DNA of 64,000 bases from Limimonas halophila (lineage in GTDB: Bacteria; Pseudomonadota; Alphaproteobacteria; Kiloniellales; Rhodovibrionaceae). The DNA lies in contig NZ_FNCE01000003.1 of NCBI RefSeq assembly GCF_900100655.1, positions 152,501 through 216,500 on the forward strand, given 5' to 3'. The notes under the pieces were generated by a model. That model saw only the letters and a program-made list of their open reading frames with translations. It had not been told where the DNA came from and did not search any database. This document shows positions 54,101 to 61,744 of the stretch, in pieces. The translations under genes and the position numbers were made by a program. The number at the start of each line of letters is the position of its first letter. Position 1 is the stretch's first letter.

Positions 54101-55543
54101 ATGCCGCCACGCGACTCCCTGGTGCCCGTGCCGACAACCGGCCCGCTCGTGCCCTGGCTGCGCGAACTGCGCGCGACAGCCGCGCTGGCCGGGCCCATCG
54201 TGGCGACGCAACTGGGCGAGATCGCGATCCACGTCACCGACGTGCTGATGCTCGCCCGCGTGGACACGGCCGCGCTCGCGGCGGGCACGCTGGGGGCGGA
54301 CGTCTTCATCTTCTTCCTGCTGTTCGCGATCGGCGTGGTGCAGGCGGTGCAGCCGCTCACCGCTCAGGCGGAAGGCGCCGGCGATCTTGAGGGCGTGCGG
54401 CGCACCGTGCGCCAGGGCCTGTGGATGGCGTTTGCCGTGGCGCTGCCGCTGATCGCGCTGTTGTCGCTGACGCCCTGGATGCTCGCCCTGCTCGGCCAGA
54501 ACCCGGCGACGGCGGAGGCCGCGAGCGGCTATATGGGGGCCGCCCGCTGGGGCCTGCCCGGCGCGGCCGTGTTCATGGTGCTGCGCTCGCTGGTGTCGGC
54601 GCTTTCGCGGCCCGGCCTGGCGCTGCTGGTGATGTGGGGCGGGGTGGGCGTCAACGTGCTGCTCAACCGCGTCTTCATCTTCGGCGCGCTGGGCGTGCCG
54701 GCCTACGGCGTGACGGGGGCGGGCATCGCGTCCGCCCTGGTGAACACCGCGATGGCGCTGGCGCTGCTGGCCGTGGTGCTGCGGGTGCCGCGGCTGCGCG
54801 CCTACCGCATCCTCGACCGCCTGTTGGCACCGGACTGGGCGCGTTTCGCCGCCATCGCCCGCATGGGCTTTCCCATCGCCGCCACGCTGCTGTGCGAGGT
54901 GGGGATCTTCACCGCCGCGACGCTGATGATGGGGACGATGGGCGAGGTGCCGCTCGCCGCCCACGGCATCGCCATCCAGGTGGCGGCGACGACCTTCATG
55001 GTGCCGCTGGGGATCGGCCTCGCGGCCACCGTGCGCGTGGGCCTCGCCCAGGGCGCCCGCGACCCGCAGGGCGTGCGCCGCGCGGGCTGGACGGCCTTCG
55101 CCCTCGCGGGGATCGTGATGGCGGCGGCGTCGGTGGTGTTGCTGAGCGCGCCCGACGCACTCATCGGGCTGTTCCGCGATCCGGCGGACCCGGCCAACGC
55201 GGCCGTGGTCGAGGTCGCGCGCATGCTGCTGCTGGTCGCCGCCGGCTTCCAGCTCGTCGACGGCGCGCAGGTGGTGGGCCAGAACGTGCTGCGCGGGCTG
55301 TCGGACGTGCGCGTGCCGTTTGCGATCGCACTGACGGGCTACTGGGGCGTCGGCATCCTGGCGGCCTGGGCGCTGGCGTTTCCGCTCGCCCTGGGGCCGG
55401 TGGGGGTCTGGCTCGGCCTCGCGGCCGGGCTGGCGGCGGTGGCGGGGTTGTTGCTCGCGCGCTTCCACCGCCGCGAGCGCCTGGGGCTGGTGCGGCATCC
55501 GTCAGAGCACGATGAGGCCGGATCGCAACGATGCGGGCGCTGA
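54101..55543 (+). CDS. MATE family efflux transporter (NorM-like)
   Basis: 480 residues, twelve helices in two bundles: TAALAGPIVATQLGEIAIHVTDVLML starts bundle one and FAAIARMGFPIAATLLCEVGIFTAATLMMGTMG starts bundle two. The NorM motif pairs (GGVGVNVLLNRVFIFG; ANAAVVEVARMLLLVAAGFQLVDGAQVV) are present. It is a Na+- or H+-driven exporter of cationic drugs. ATG 54101; the 105-bp gap is the divergent promoter with the ATP-grasp gene. Confidence 0.92.
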   Translation: MPPRDSLVPVPTTGPLVPWLRELRATAALAGPIVATQLGEIAIHVTDVLMLARVDTAALAAGTLGADVFIFFLLFAIGVVQAVQPLTAQAEGAGDLEGVRRTVRQGLWMAFAVALPLIALLSLTPWMLALLGQNPATAEAASGYMGAARWGLPGAAVFMVLRSLVSALSRPGLALLVMWGGVGVNVLLNRVFIFGALGVPAYGVTGAGIASALVNTAMALALLAVVLRVPRLRAYRILDRLLAPDWARFAAIARMGFPIAATLLCEVGIFTAATLMMGTMGEVPLAAHGIAIQVAATTFMVPLGIGLAATVRVGLAQGARDPQGVRRAGWTAFALAGIVMAAASVVLLSAPDALIGLFRDPADPANAAVVEVARMLLLVAAGFQLVDGAQVVGQNVLRGLSDVRVPFAIALTGYWGVGILAAWALAFPLALGPVGVWLGLAAGLAAVAGLLLARFHRRERLGLVRHPSEHDEAGSQRCGR

Positions 55544-55568
55544 GTCATGCCCGCAAACGAAAGAGATC

Positions 55569-55616
55569 GAGCGCGATGCGGTTCGCGAGATGGTCCTGCG
55601 TGTTCTCATCGCGCTC
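55569..55616. terminator. Possible hairpin between converging MATE and HPF genes
   Basis: GAGCGCGATG (55569-55578) pairs with CATCGCGCTC (55607-55616), with a 28-nt loop. The long loop makes it uncertain as a terminator, but it is placed just where two genes converge. Confidence 0.3.
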
Positions 55617-55622
55617 TCGCCG

Positions 55623-56198
55623 TTACGCGCGACCGTGCGGGCTGAGCGGCACGACCGTACTGGCCTGCGGCCCGTGCGGGCTCTCGTCGTAGGCCACCAC
55701 GAGGCGCACGCGGTCGCCGCTGCTCAGCTCGTCGAAATCGCCTTCCGCAACGCTGTTGCGGTGGAAGTAGATCTCGCGCCCGTCGCTGGTGTCGATGAAG
55801 CCGTAGTGGTCGAACAGGCTGCGGATCGTGCCGGTGAGCGGTTCGTCGTGCGTCTTGACCCGGTGGGGGTCCGCCTTGCGCACCGCGTCCTCCAGCCGCC
55901 GCACGGCGGCGTCGAAGGCGTCGCGGATGGCGACGTAGACGTCCTCGTGCGCCTGGTCCTTCGGGCCCTGGTGCGTGACCCGCACGTCCTCGCCAGGGAT
56001 CGAGATGTCGATGCGGACGTCGTAGGTCTTGCCTTTGTGGTGGTGGCGGTGCGGCGCGTCGATCACCACGCGCACGCCCACGATGCGGTCGGCGAAGCGC
56101 TGCAGCTTGTTCGCCTTCTCCATCACATTGCGCCGGATAAAGTCCGACGGTTCCATGTTCTGGAAGCTGATCTCGATGGGCAGGTCGTCGTCGGCCAT
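55623..56198 (-). CDS. Ribosome hibernation factor-cold shock domain fusion (HPF/S30AE + CSD)
   Basis: 191 residues. Residues 1 to about 110 form an S30AE/HPF domain (IEISFQNMEPSDFIRRNVMEKANKLQRF; KTYDVRIDISIPGEDVRV). Residues about 120-185 form a cold-shock domain: GTIRSLFDHYGFIDTSDGREIYFHRNSV with RNA-binding aromatics. The combination would bind ribosomes and RNA in stressed or resting cells. Transcribed after a DUF2267 gene with a 37-bp gap. Confidence 0.93.
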   Translation of the reverse strand: MADDDLPIEISFQNMEPSDFIRRNVMEKANKLQRFADRIVGVRVVIDAPHRHHHKGKTYDVRIDISIPGEDVRVTHQGPKDQAHEDVYVAIRDAFDAAVRRLEDAVRKADPHRVKTHDEPLTGTIRSLFDHYGFIDTSDGREIYFHRNSVAEGDFDELSSGDRVRLVVAYDESPHGPQASTVVPLSPHGRA

Positions 56199-56235
56199 TG
56201 CCGGTTCCCGGGAACAGTGAAACGGACGGAGTGAA

Positions 56236-56679
56236 TCAGTCCTCGCGCGCGTCGCGGGGCCAGAGATCGCGCAGCCCAGCGGGCAGGGTTCGGATCGTCT
56301 TGTGGATCTCGCCTTCGTCCATGCGGTCCCACATCACCGCGAAGCTGGCGCGCAGGGCCGCCTCCGGTTCCAGGCCCGAGGTGCGCGGCAGTTCCTCGCC
56401 CGTGCGGTTCACGAACTCGGCGATGTGGCGCTCCGTGGTCGGCGTGCCGGCGATGTGCCAGTTCTCGTAGAACAGCCCGCGCAGCAGCATCGGCAACTGC
56501 TGGCCGAAGTGGACGGCGTTCTCGGGCGGCAGACGGTCGCGGAGCACGTGAAAGCTCGCGCGCAGCGAATGGTAGGCCTCGCGCCGGTCGTCGCTTTCCA
56601 GCTCCGTCATCAGCTGTTTCAGCCAAATGTTGGTTTCCTGGATTGTCGTGTCGAAGGTGTCGAGGCCTGTGGTTGTCAT
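56236..56679 (-). CDS. DUF2267 family protein
   Basis: 147 residues. Typical opening IQETNIWLKQLMTELESDDRREAYHSLRASFHVLRDRLPPENAVHFGQQLPMLLRG. All-helical; function unknown, commonly seen in stress gene groups. Upstream of and probably co-transcribed with the HPF-CSD gene, in keeping with a stress role. Confidence 0.9.
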   Translation of the reverse strand: MTTTGLDTFDTTIQETNIWLKQLMTELESDDRREAYHSLRASFHVLRDRLPPENAVHFGQQLPMLLRGLFYENWHIAGTPTTERHIAEFVNRTGEELPRTSGLEPEAALRASFAVMWDRMDEGEIHKTIRTLPAGLRDLWPRDARED

Positions 56680-56949
56680 CGCGGCACTCCCTGGCGCAGC
56701 GGGTTCGTCGCCGACTCTAGAAGCGGCTCATGCCGGATGCAGCAGCAAAACCGGCGGATACTCCCGAAGACGAGGAAGCGGTACCCGAACGCGACTTATC
56801 CGGACGAACGAAGACCCCTTCGATCCCTTTGCCCGATTTGCCAAAGCCGCGCCGGCGGTGCGCCCGCCGCCGACGCGTGCAGCCGCCTTGGCGCACGCAT
56901 ACGATGGCGTGTATGCTCTTTCTGGGTGTAGAGACACAACCGGAGCGGC

Positions 56950-58038
56950 ATGATCCACCGACCGCGACGCAAACGCGCGCTGATCACGGGCGCGACGGGG
57001 CAGGACGGCGCGTTCCTGGCCGAGCTGTTGCTGGCCCAGGGCTATGCCGTGCACGCCTTCGTGCGCCGCACGTCGGGCTCCAACCTGGGCCGGGTGGCTC
57101 ACCTGGTGGACGGCTCGCCGGGGCGCGAGCGGCGCTACGTCCTGCACCACGGCGACATGACGGACACCGCCTCGCTGATGCGCGTGCTCGCCGAGGTGCA
57201 GCCGGACGAGATCTACAACCTCGCCGCCCAGAGCCACGTCGCCGTCAGCTTCGACGCGCCGGAGGACACGGCGAACACCGACGCGCTCGGCGTGGTGCGC
57301 CTGCTGGAGGCGGTGCGCACCATCGGGCTGACGGATCGCTGCCGCATCTACCAGGCCTCGACCAGCGAGCTGTTCGGCGCCTCGCCGCCGCCGCAGGACG
57401 AGGCCACGCGCTTCCGTCCGTGCAGCCCCTACGGTGCGGCCAAGGTCTGCGCCTACTGGATGGGCGTGACCTACCGCGAGGCCTACGGTCTCCATCTCAG
57501 CAACGGCATCGCGTTCAACCACGAAAGTCCCTTGCGCGGCGACAGCTTCGTCACGCGCAAGATCACGCGCGCCGTCGCCCGCATCGCCGACGGTGAGCGC
57601 GAGGTGCTGCGGCTGGGCAACCTGGATGCCGGCCGCGACTGGGCGCACGCCCGCGACGTTGTGGCGGGCATGTGGTCCATGCTCCAGCAGGCGGTGCCGG
57701 ACGACTACGTGCTCGCAACCGGCGAAAGCCATTCGGTTCGCAGCTTCGTCGCGCACGCGTTCGACGTGGCGGGGCTGACGGTACGCTGGGAAGGCGAGGG
57801 CGTCGAGGAGGTCGGCGTGGAGCCGCGCAGCGGGCGGGTGCTGGTGGCGGTCGATCCGGCGCTCTTCCGGCCGCGCGAAACCCAGGGCATGCGCGGCGAC
57901 GCCGGCAAGGCGCGGCGCGTGCTGGGCTGGGCGCCGCGAACGTCCTTCGCCGAGCTGGTCGCGGAGATGGTGCGCGCCGATCTCGCTGCCGTGCGGCCCC
58001 CGGTCGAAACCGTCGTCTCGCCCGGCATCCCGGCATGA
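56950..58038 (+). CDS. gmd: GDP-mannose 4,6-dehydratase
   Basis: 362 residues. Cofactor loop [36 protein letters not shown], catalytic STSELFG Thr/Glu and [13 protein letters not shown] Tyr/Lys, then [17 protein letters not shown]. It converts GDP-D-mannose to GDP-4-keto-6-deoxymannose, the first step to GDP-L-fucose. ATG 56950 follows CGGAGC. Its stop overlaps the fcl start (ATGA). Confidence 0.95.
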   Translation: MIHRPRRKRALITGATGQDGAFLAELLLAQGYAVHAFVRRTSGSNLGRVAHLVDGSPGRERRYVLHHGDMTDTASLMRVLAEVQPDEIYNLAAQSHVAVSFDAPEDTANTDALGVVRLLEAVRTIGLTDRCRIYQASTSELFGASPPPQDEATRFRPCSPYGAAKVCAYWMGVTYREAYGLHLSNGIAFNHESPLRGDSFVTRKITRAVARIADGEREVLRLGNLDAGRDWAHARDVVAGMWSMLQQAVPDDYVLATGESHSVRSFVAHAFDVAGLTVRWEGEGVEEVGVEPRSGRVLVAVDPALFRPRETQGMRGDAGKARRVLGWAPRTSFAELVAEMVRADLAAVRPPVETVVSPGIPA

Positions 58039-58982
58039 CCGATCCGCGCTACCCGCTGGAGGGCAAGCGGGTCTTCGTCGCCGGGCACCGCGGCATGGTC
58101 GGCCGCGCCCTGGTCCGCCGGCTGGCGCATGAGCCGTGCGAGGTGGTGACGGCGCCCCGCGAAAGCGTGGACCTGCGCCGGCCCGAGGCGGTCGAGCGCT
58201 GGTTCGTCCGCGCGCGGCCCGACGCCGTGGTGCTGGCCGCCGCCAGGGTCGGTGGGATCGCCGCCAACCAGCGCCGGCCCGCCACCTTCCTGCACGACAA
58301 CCTCGCGATCGCCACGAGCGTGATCGACGCGGCGCGCGTCTACGGCGTCGAGCGCCTGCTGTTCCTGGGCTCGTCGTGCATGTACCCGCGCGAGGCGGCG
58401 CAGCCGCTCAGCGAGGCCGCGCTCATGACCGGCGCGCCGGAGCCGACGAACGACGGCTACGCCACGGCGAAGCTCGCGGGCTGGAAGCTGGCGGAAACCT
58501 GCCGCCGCGAGCACGGCTGCGACTTCCTCACCGCGATTCCGACGAACCTCTACGGCCCCGGCGACACCTTCGACGAGACGGACAGCCACGTGGTCCCGGC
58601 GCTGCTCCAGCGCTTTCACCGCGCCAAGCAGGCAGGCGCGCGGGCCGTGACCGTCTGGGGCTCGGGCACGCCGCGCCGCGAGTTCCTGCACGTGGACGAC
58701 TGTGCCGACGCGCTCGTGACCGTCCTCACGCACGCCGACGGCGCGCGGCCCGTCAACGTCGGCACGGGCGCCGACCTGCCGATCGCCGAGCTGGCGCGGG
58801 CGATCGCGCGGGTGACGGGCTTCGAAGGCGAGCTGTGCTTCGATACGAGCAAGCCGGACGGGATGCCGCGCAAGCGCCTGGATGTCTCGCGGCTCCAGGC
58901 GCTCGGCTGGGCGCCGGGGATCGAGCTGGAGGCGGGCCTGGCGGACACCTACCGCGCCTTTCTGGCGGGAGATACCCGCTGA
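58035..58982 (+). CDS. fcl: GDP-L-fucose synthase
   Basis: 315 residues. Cofactor loop [29 protein letters not shown], catalytic Tyr/Lys in [15 protein letters not shown] (Gly before Tyr where Pro is usual), and [19 protein letters not shown]. It epimerises and reduces the Gmd product with NADPH to GDP-L-fucose. Translationally coupled to gmd. Confidence 0.95.
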   Translation: MTDPRYPLEGKRVFVAGHRGMVGRALVRRLAHEPCEVVTAPRESVDLRRPEAVERWFVRARPDAVVLAAARVGGIAANQRRPATFLHDNLAIATSVIDAARVYGVERLLFLGSSCMYPREAAQPLSEAALMTGAPEPTNDGYATAKLAGWKLAETCRREHGCDFLTAIPTNLYGPGDTFDETDSHVVPALLQRFHRAKQAGARAVTVWGSGTPRREFLHVDDCADALVTVLTHADGARPVNVGTGADLPIAELARAIARVTGFEGELCFDTSKPDGMPRKRLDVSRLQALGWAPGIELEAGLADTYRAFLAGDTR

Positions 58983-59052
58983 GCGCAGGCTTGGTTGGCG
59001 CGTCGCTGACTCTTTTTGATAGGTTCCGCGCTCAGTGGTTTGCGAGGGCACG

Positions 59053-61185
59053 ATGAGCGACGAGGCGCAGGCAGGCGGGGCCGAGACGTGGCAGGCGGCG
59101 GTCGCGGCGCACGGCGACGGGCGGCTGGACGAGGCGGCGGAGCTGTACCGGGCCGTGCTGGACGCGCAGCCCGAAAACGGCGAGGCGCACTACAACTACG
59201 GCATCCTGCTGTTCCAGCAGGGCGATCAGGACGGCGCCGTGAACCATCTGTCCAGCGCCGTGGAGCACAAGCCGGAGGCCAAGCCGTGCTGGCTCGCCTA
59301 CGGCGAGGTGCTGCTGGCCGCCGGCCGGGCGCGCGCGGCGGAAACGGCGATGGAAGATGCGCTGGAGCGCTTCAGCCCGGACGACGAGCGGCTGAACGAA
59401 CTCCTGCGGCGGGCGAGTGGGCTCGCCACCCGCGCGGGCGACGACCTTCAGGCGGAACTCGACACCGCGATCGACGCCTACCGCGCCGGCGACCTGGGCG
59501 CGGCGGAAGCCAAGGCGCGCGAGATCGCGGACCGCTGGCCCGCGGAGGCCGGCGGCTGGGCCGTGCTGGGCGCCGTGCGCGCGGCGAGCGGGCAGACCGA
59601 GGCCGCCGTCGAGGCCTACAACGCCGCCCTGTCGCGCGAGCCCAACGACCTGGAAACGCTCAACAACCTCGGCAACGCGCTGCACGCCCTGGGCCGCAGC
59701 GAGGACGCGGTCGCGACCTTCCGGCGCGCGTTGAACATCCAGCCTGAATCGGCGTTGCTGCACTACAACCTCGGCCGCGCGCTGCACGGCGACGGCCAGT
59801 TGGCCGACGCCCAGGCGGCCTATCGCACCGCCGTCGCGCAGCGGCCCGGCTTCGTCGCCGCGCTGGCGAACCTGGGCTCCGTGCTCAACGAGCGCGGCTT
59901 TCCCGGCGAGGCCGAGGCCGCCCATCGGGCGGCGCTGCGCCACGACGCCAGCTCGGTCGCCGCCAACAGTGGGCTGCTGGAGGTGCTGGAGAAGGGCAAC
60001 CGGCTGGACGAGCTGCGCGAGGCGCTGGCGTCCGCGCGCGAGCATCTGGGCGAGGGCGATCCCTGGGTCGCGCTGGGGGATGCGCGCCTGGCCCGCCGCG
60101 ACGGCCGCGACGCCGAGGCGCGTGAACGGCTGGAAGGCATCGAGAGCGACAACCCGCGCTTTATGGAGGCGCGGGCCTTCGCGCTGGCCGGCATTTGCGA
60201 CCGGCTGCACGACGCGGATGCGGCCATGGCCCACGCGGACGCCGGGAACCGGCTCGCCGCCGGGCGCTATCAGGCGCGCGGGGTGTCGGAGAAGCCGTTC
60301 CTGGCGCGGATGGACGCCTGCGCCGCGCGCTTCACGCGCGACTGGGTGGCAAGCTGGAGCGAGGCCACCGCGGACGACGGTCGCGCCGATCCGGTGTTCC
60401 TCGTGGGCTTTCCGCGCTCCGGCACGACGCTGCTGGACACCGTGCTCGACGCGCATCCCGACATTTACGCGGCGGACGAAACCCAGGCGCTGAACGCGGC
60501 GGCGCTCGCCGTCGACGAGCTGGACGGCGGCTATCCCGACGCGCTGGCGGAGCTGGACGACGAGACGGTCGCCTATCTGCGCGAGGTCTACTTCGCCGAG
60601 CTGGACGCGCACTTCGTCGAGCAGCGCGGCGAGGCGCCGCCCAGCAGCGACGGCGCGCTGGTCGTGGACAAGCTGCCGCTCAACATGGCGGACGCGGGGC
60701 TGATCCAGCGGCTTTTCCCCACCGCGCGCGTCGTTTTCATGCTGCGCCATCCCTTCGACTGCGTGCTGAGCGCCTACATGAACGACTTCGCGCCCAACGG
60801 CGCGATGGCGAACTTCCTGGATCTGCGCACCTCGGCCGCCTTTTACGACCGCGTCATGCGGCTGTGGGAGCAGTACCGCGAGGTGCTTGACCTGCCGGTG
60901 ACGACCGTGCGCTACGAGGACCTTGTGGAGTCCTTCGAGGATACCGTTGCCGCGCTGCTGGATTTCCTCGGCGTGGGCTGGGATGAGCGCCTGCGCGAGC
61001 ACGCGAGCGCGGCCGGGGAGCGCGGCCGCATTTCAACGCCGAGCTACCTGGAGGTGACGCAGCCGGTCCACACCCGCGCGAGCGGCCGGTGGGCGCGGTA
61101 CGCCGACCACCTCGCCCCCGTGCATGAGCAGCTGGCGCCGTGGGCGCGGTTTTATGGGTACGGGGCCGAGCCGGCCCAGGGCTAA
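59053..61185 (+). CDS. TPR-repeat protein with C-terminal sulfotransferase domain
   Basis: 710 residues. The first 380 or so hold about nine TPR-like helical repeats (for example GEAHYNYGILLFQQGDQDGA, and LETLNNLGNALHALGRSEDA). The C-terminal part is a PAPS-dependent sulfotransferase: phosphosulfate loop VGFPRSGTTLLDTVLDAHPDI near residue 450 and the 3'-phosphate-site region RVVFMLRHPFDCVLSAYMND. The acceptor is unknown; a glycan or a flagellar protein is suggested by gmd-fcl before it and fliS/fliD after it. ATG 59053 is preferred over a GTG at 59035. Confidence 0.9.
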   Translation: MSDEAQAGGAETWQAAVAAHGDGRLDEAAELYRAVLDAQPENGEAHYNYGILLFQQGDQDGAVNHLSSAVEHKPEAKPCWLAYGEVLLAAGRARAAETAMEDALERFSPDDERLNELLRRASGLATRAGDDLQAELDTAIDAYRAGDLGAAEAKAREIADRWPAEAGGWAVLGAVRAASGQTEAAVEAYNAALSREPNDLETLNNLGNALHALGRSEDAVATFRRALNIQPESALLHYNLGRALHGDGQLADAQAAYRTAVAQRPGFVAALANLGSVLNERGFPGEAEAAHRAALRHDASSVAANSGLLEVLEKGNRLDELREALASAREHLGEGDPWVALGDARLARRDGRDAEARERLEGIESDNPRFMEARAFALAGICDRLHDADAAMAHADAGNRLAAGRYQARGVSEKPFLARMDACAARFTRDWVASWSEATADDGRADPVFLVGFPRSGTTLLDTVLDAHPDIYAADETQALNAAALAVDELDGGYPDALAELDDETVAYLREVYFAELDAHFVEQRGEAPPSSDGALVVDKLPLNMADAGLIQRLFPTARVVFMLRHPFDCVLSAYMNDFAPNGAMANFLDLRTSAAFYDRVMRLWEQYREVLDLPVTTVRYEDLVESFEDTVAALLDFLGVGWDERLREHASAAGERGRISTPSYLEVTQPVHTRASGRWARYADHLAPVHEQLAPWARFYGYGAEPAQG

Positions 61186-61205
61186 ACCGGTCGGCCGGCA
61201 CGGGG

Positions 61206-61232
61206 CGGCCGGTGTGACACGGACACCGGCCG
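61206..61232. terminator. Bidirectional terminator between sulfotransferase and fliS
   Basis: CGGCCGGTGT (61206-61215) / ACACCGGCCG (61223-61232), 10-bp perfect stem, 7-nt loop, in the 56-bp gap between the converging genes. Confidence 0.7.
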
Positions 61233-61241
61233 CGGCGCCCT

Positions 61242-61703
61242 TTACGTCGCCAGGTTCAGCCCGCCGGCCGGCGGCTGCTCGCCCTGCGGGGCGGAGGTCG
61301 CGGCCGGCTGGGAGGCGCCGTTCTCCTCGCTTTGCAGCTGGTCGGCAGCCTCGTGCCACGCGTCCCGCAACGGCTTGAGGAGGTCGATGACCTCGTGCGC
61401 ATACTGCGGGTCGTTCTTCGTGTTGATCGACGTCATGCGATCCAGGCACGTCATGTAGACGGTGTTCAGGTTGCGGGCCAACTCGGCATCCTGGTTGAAG
61501 TCGAGCCCGCCCTTGAGCGTGAGCACGATGTTCCGGGCCAAGCGCACGCTGTTCAGTCGGCGTTCGATTTCGTTCGCCTCGATCGCATCCACGGCGTCGC
61601 GCAGGGAAGCGATCGCCCGGTCGAGGACCAGCGCGACCTGCTTGGCCTTCGACATGCCCTGTGCCTGATTGGCGGCGTAGGTCTGGGCGACGTTGGTGTA
61701 CAT
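61242..61703 (-). CDS. fliS: Flagellin export chaperone FliS
   Basis: 153 residues. N-terminal TYAANQAQGMSKAKQVALVLDRAIASLRDA, and NLNTVYMTCLDRMTSINTKNDPQYAHEVIDLLKPLRDAWHEA are FliS-typical. It caps flagellin in the cytoplasm before export. The C-terminal tail (about 20 residues, rich in Gln/Pro/Ala) is extra. It follows fliD by 41 bp in one operon. Confidence 0.92.
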   Translation of the reverse strand: MYTNVAQTYAANQAQGMSKAKQVALVLDRAIASLRDAVDAIEANEIERRLNSVRLARNIVLTLKGGLDFNQDAELARNLNTVYMTCLDRMTSINTKNDPQYAHEVIDLLKPLRDAWHEAADQLQSEENGASQPAATSAPQGEQPPAGGLNLAT

Positions 61704-61744
61704 CGCACGTGCTCCCGTTGACGTGGTTCAGCGTGCCGTCCCGA

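Noticed and set aside
52652-55498. A 948-codon minus-strand frame extending the ATP-grasp gene upstream
   Set aside because: The extension lies antisense to the MATE gene and has no homology; the conserved start MTRTVAVIGLNAFNR fits ATG 53995.
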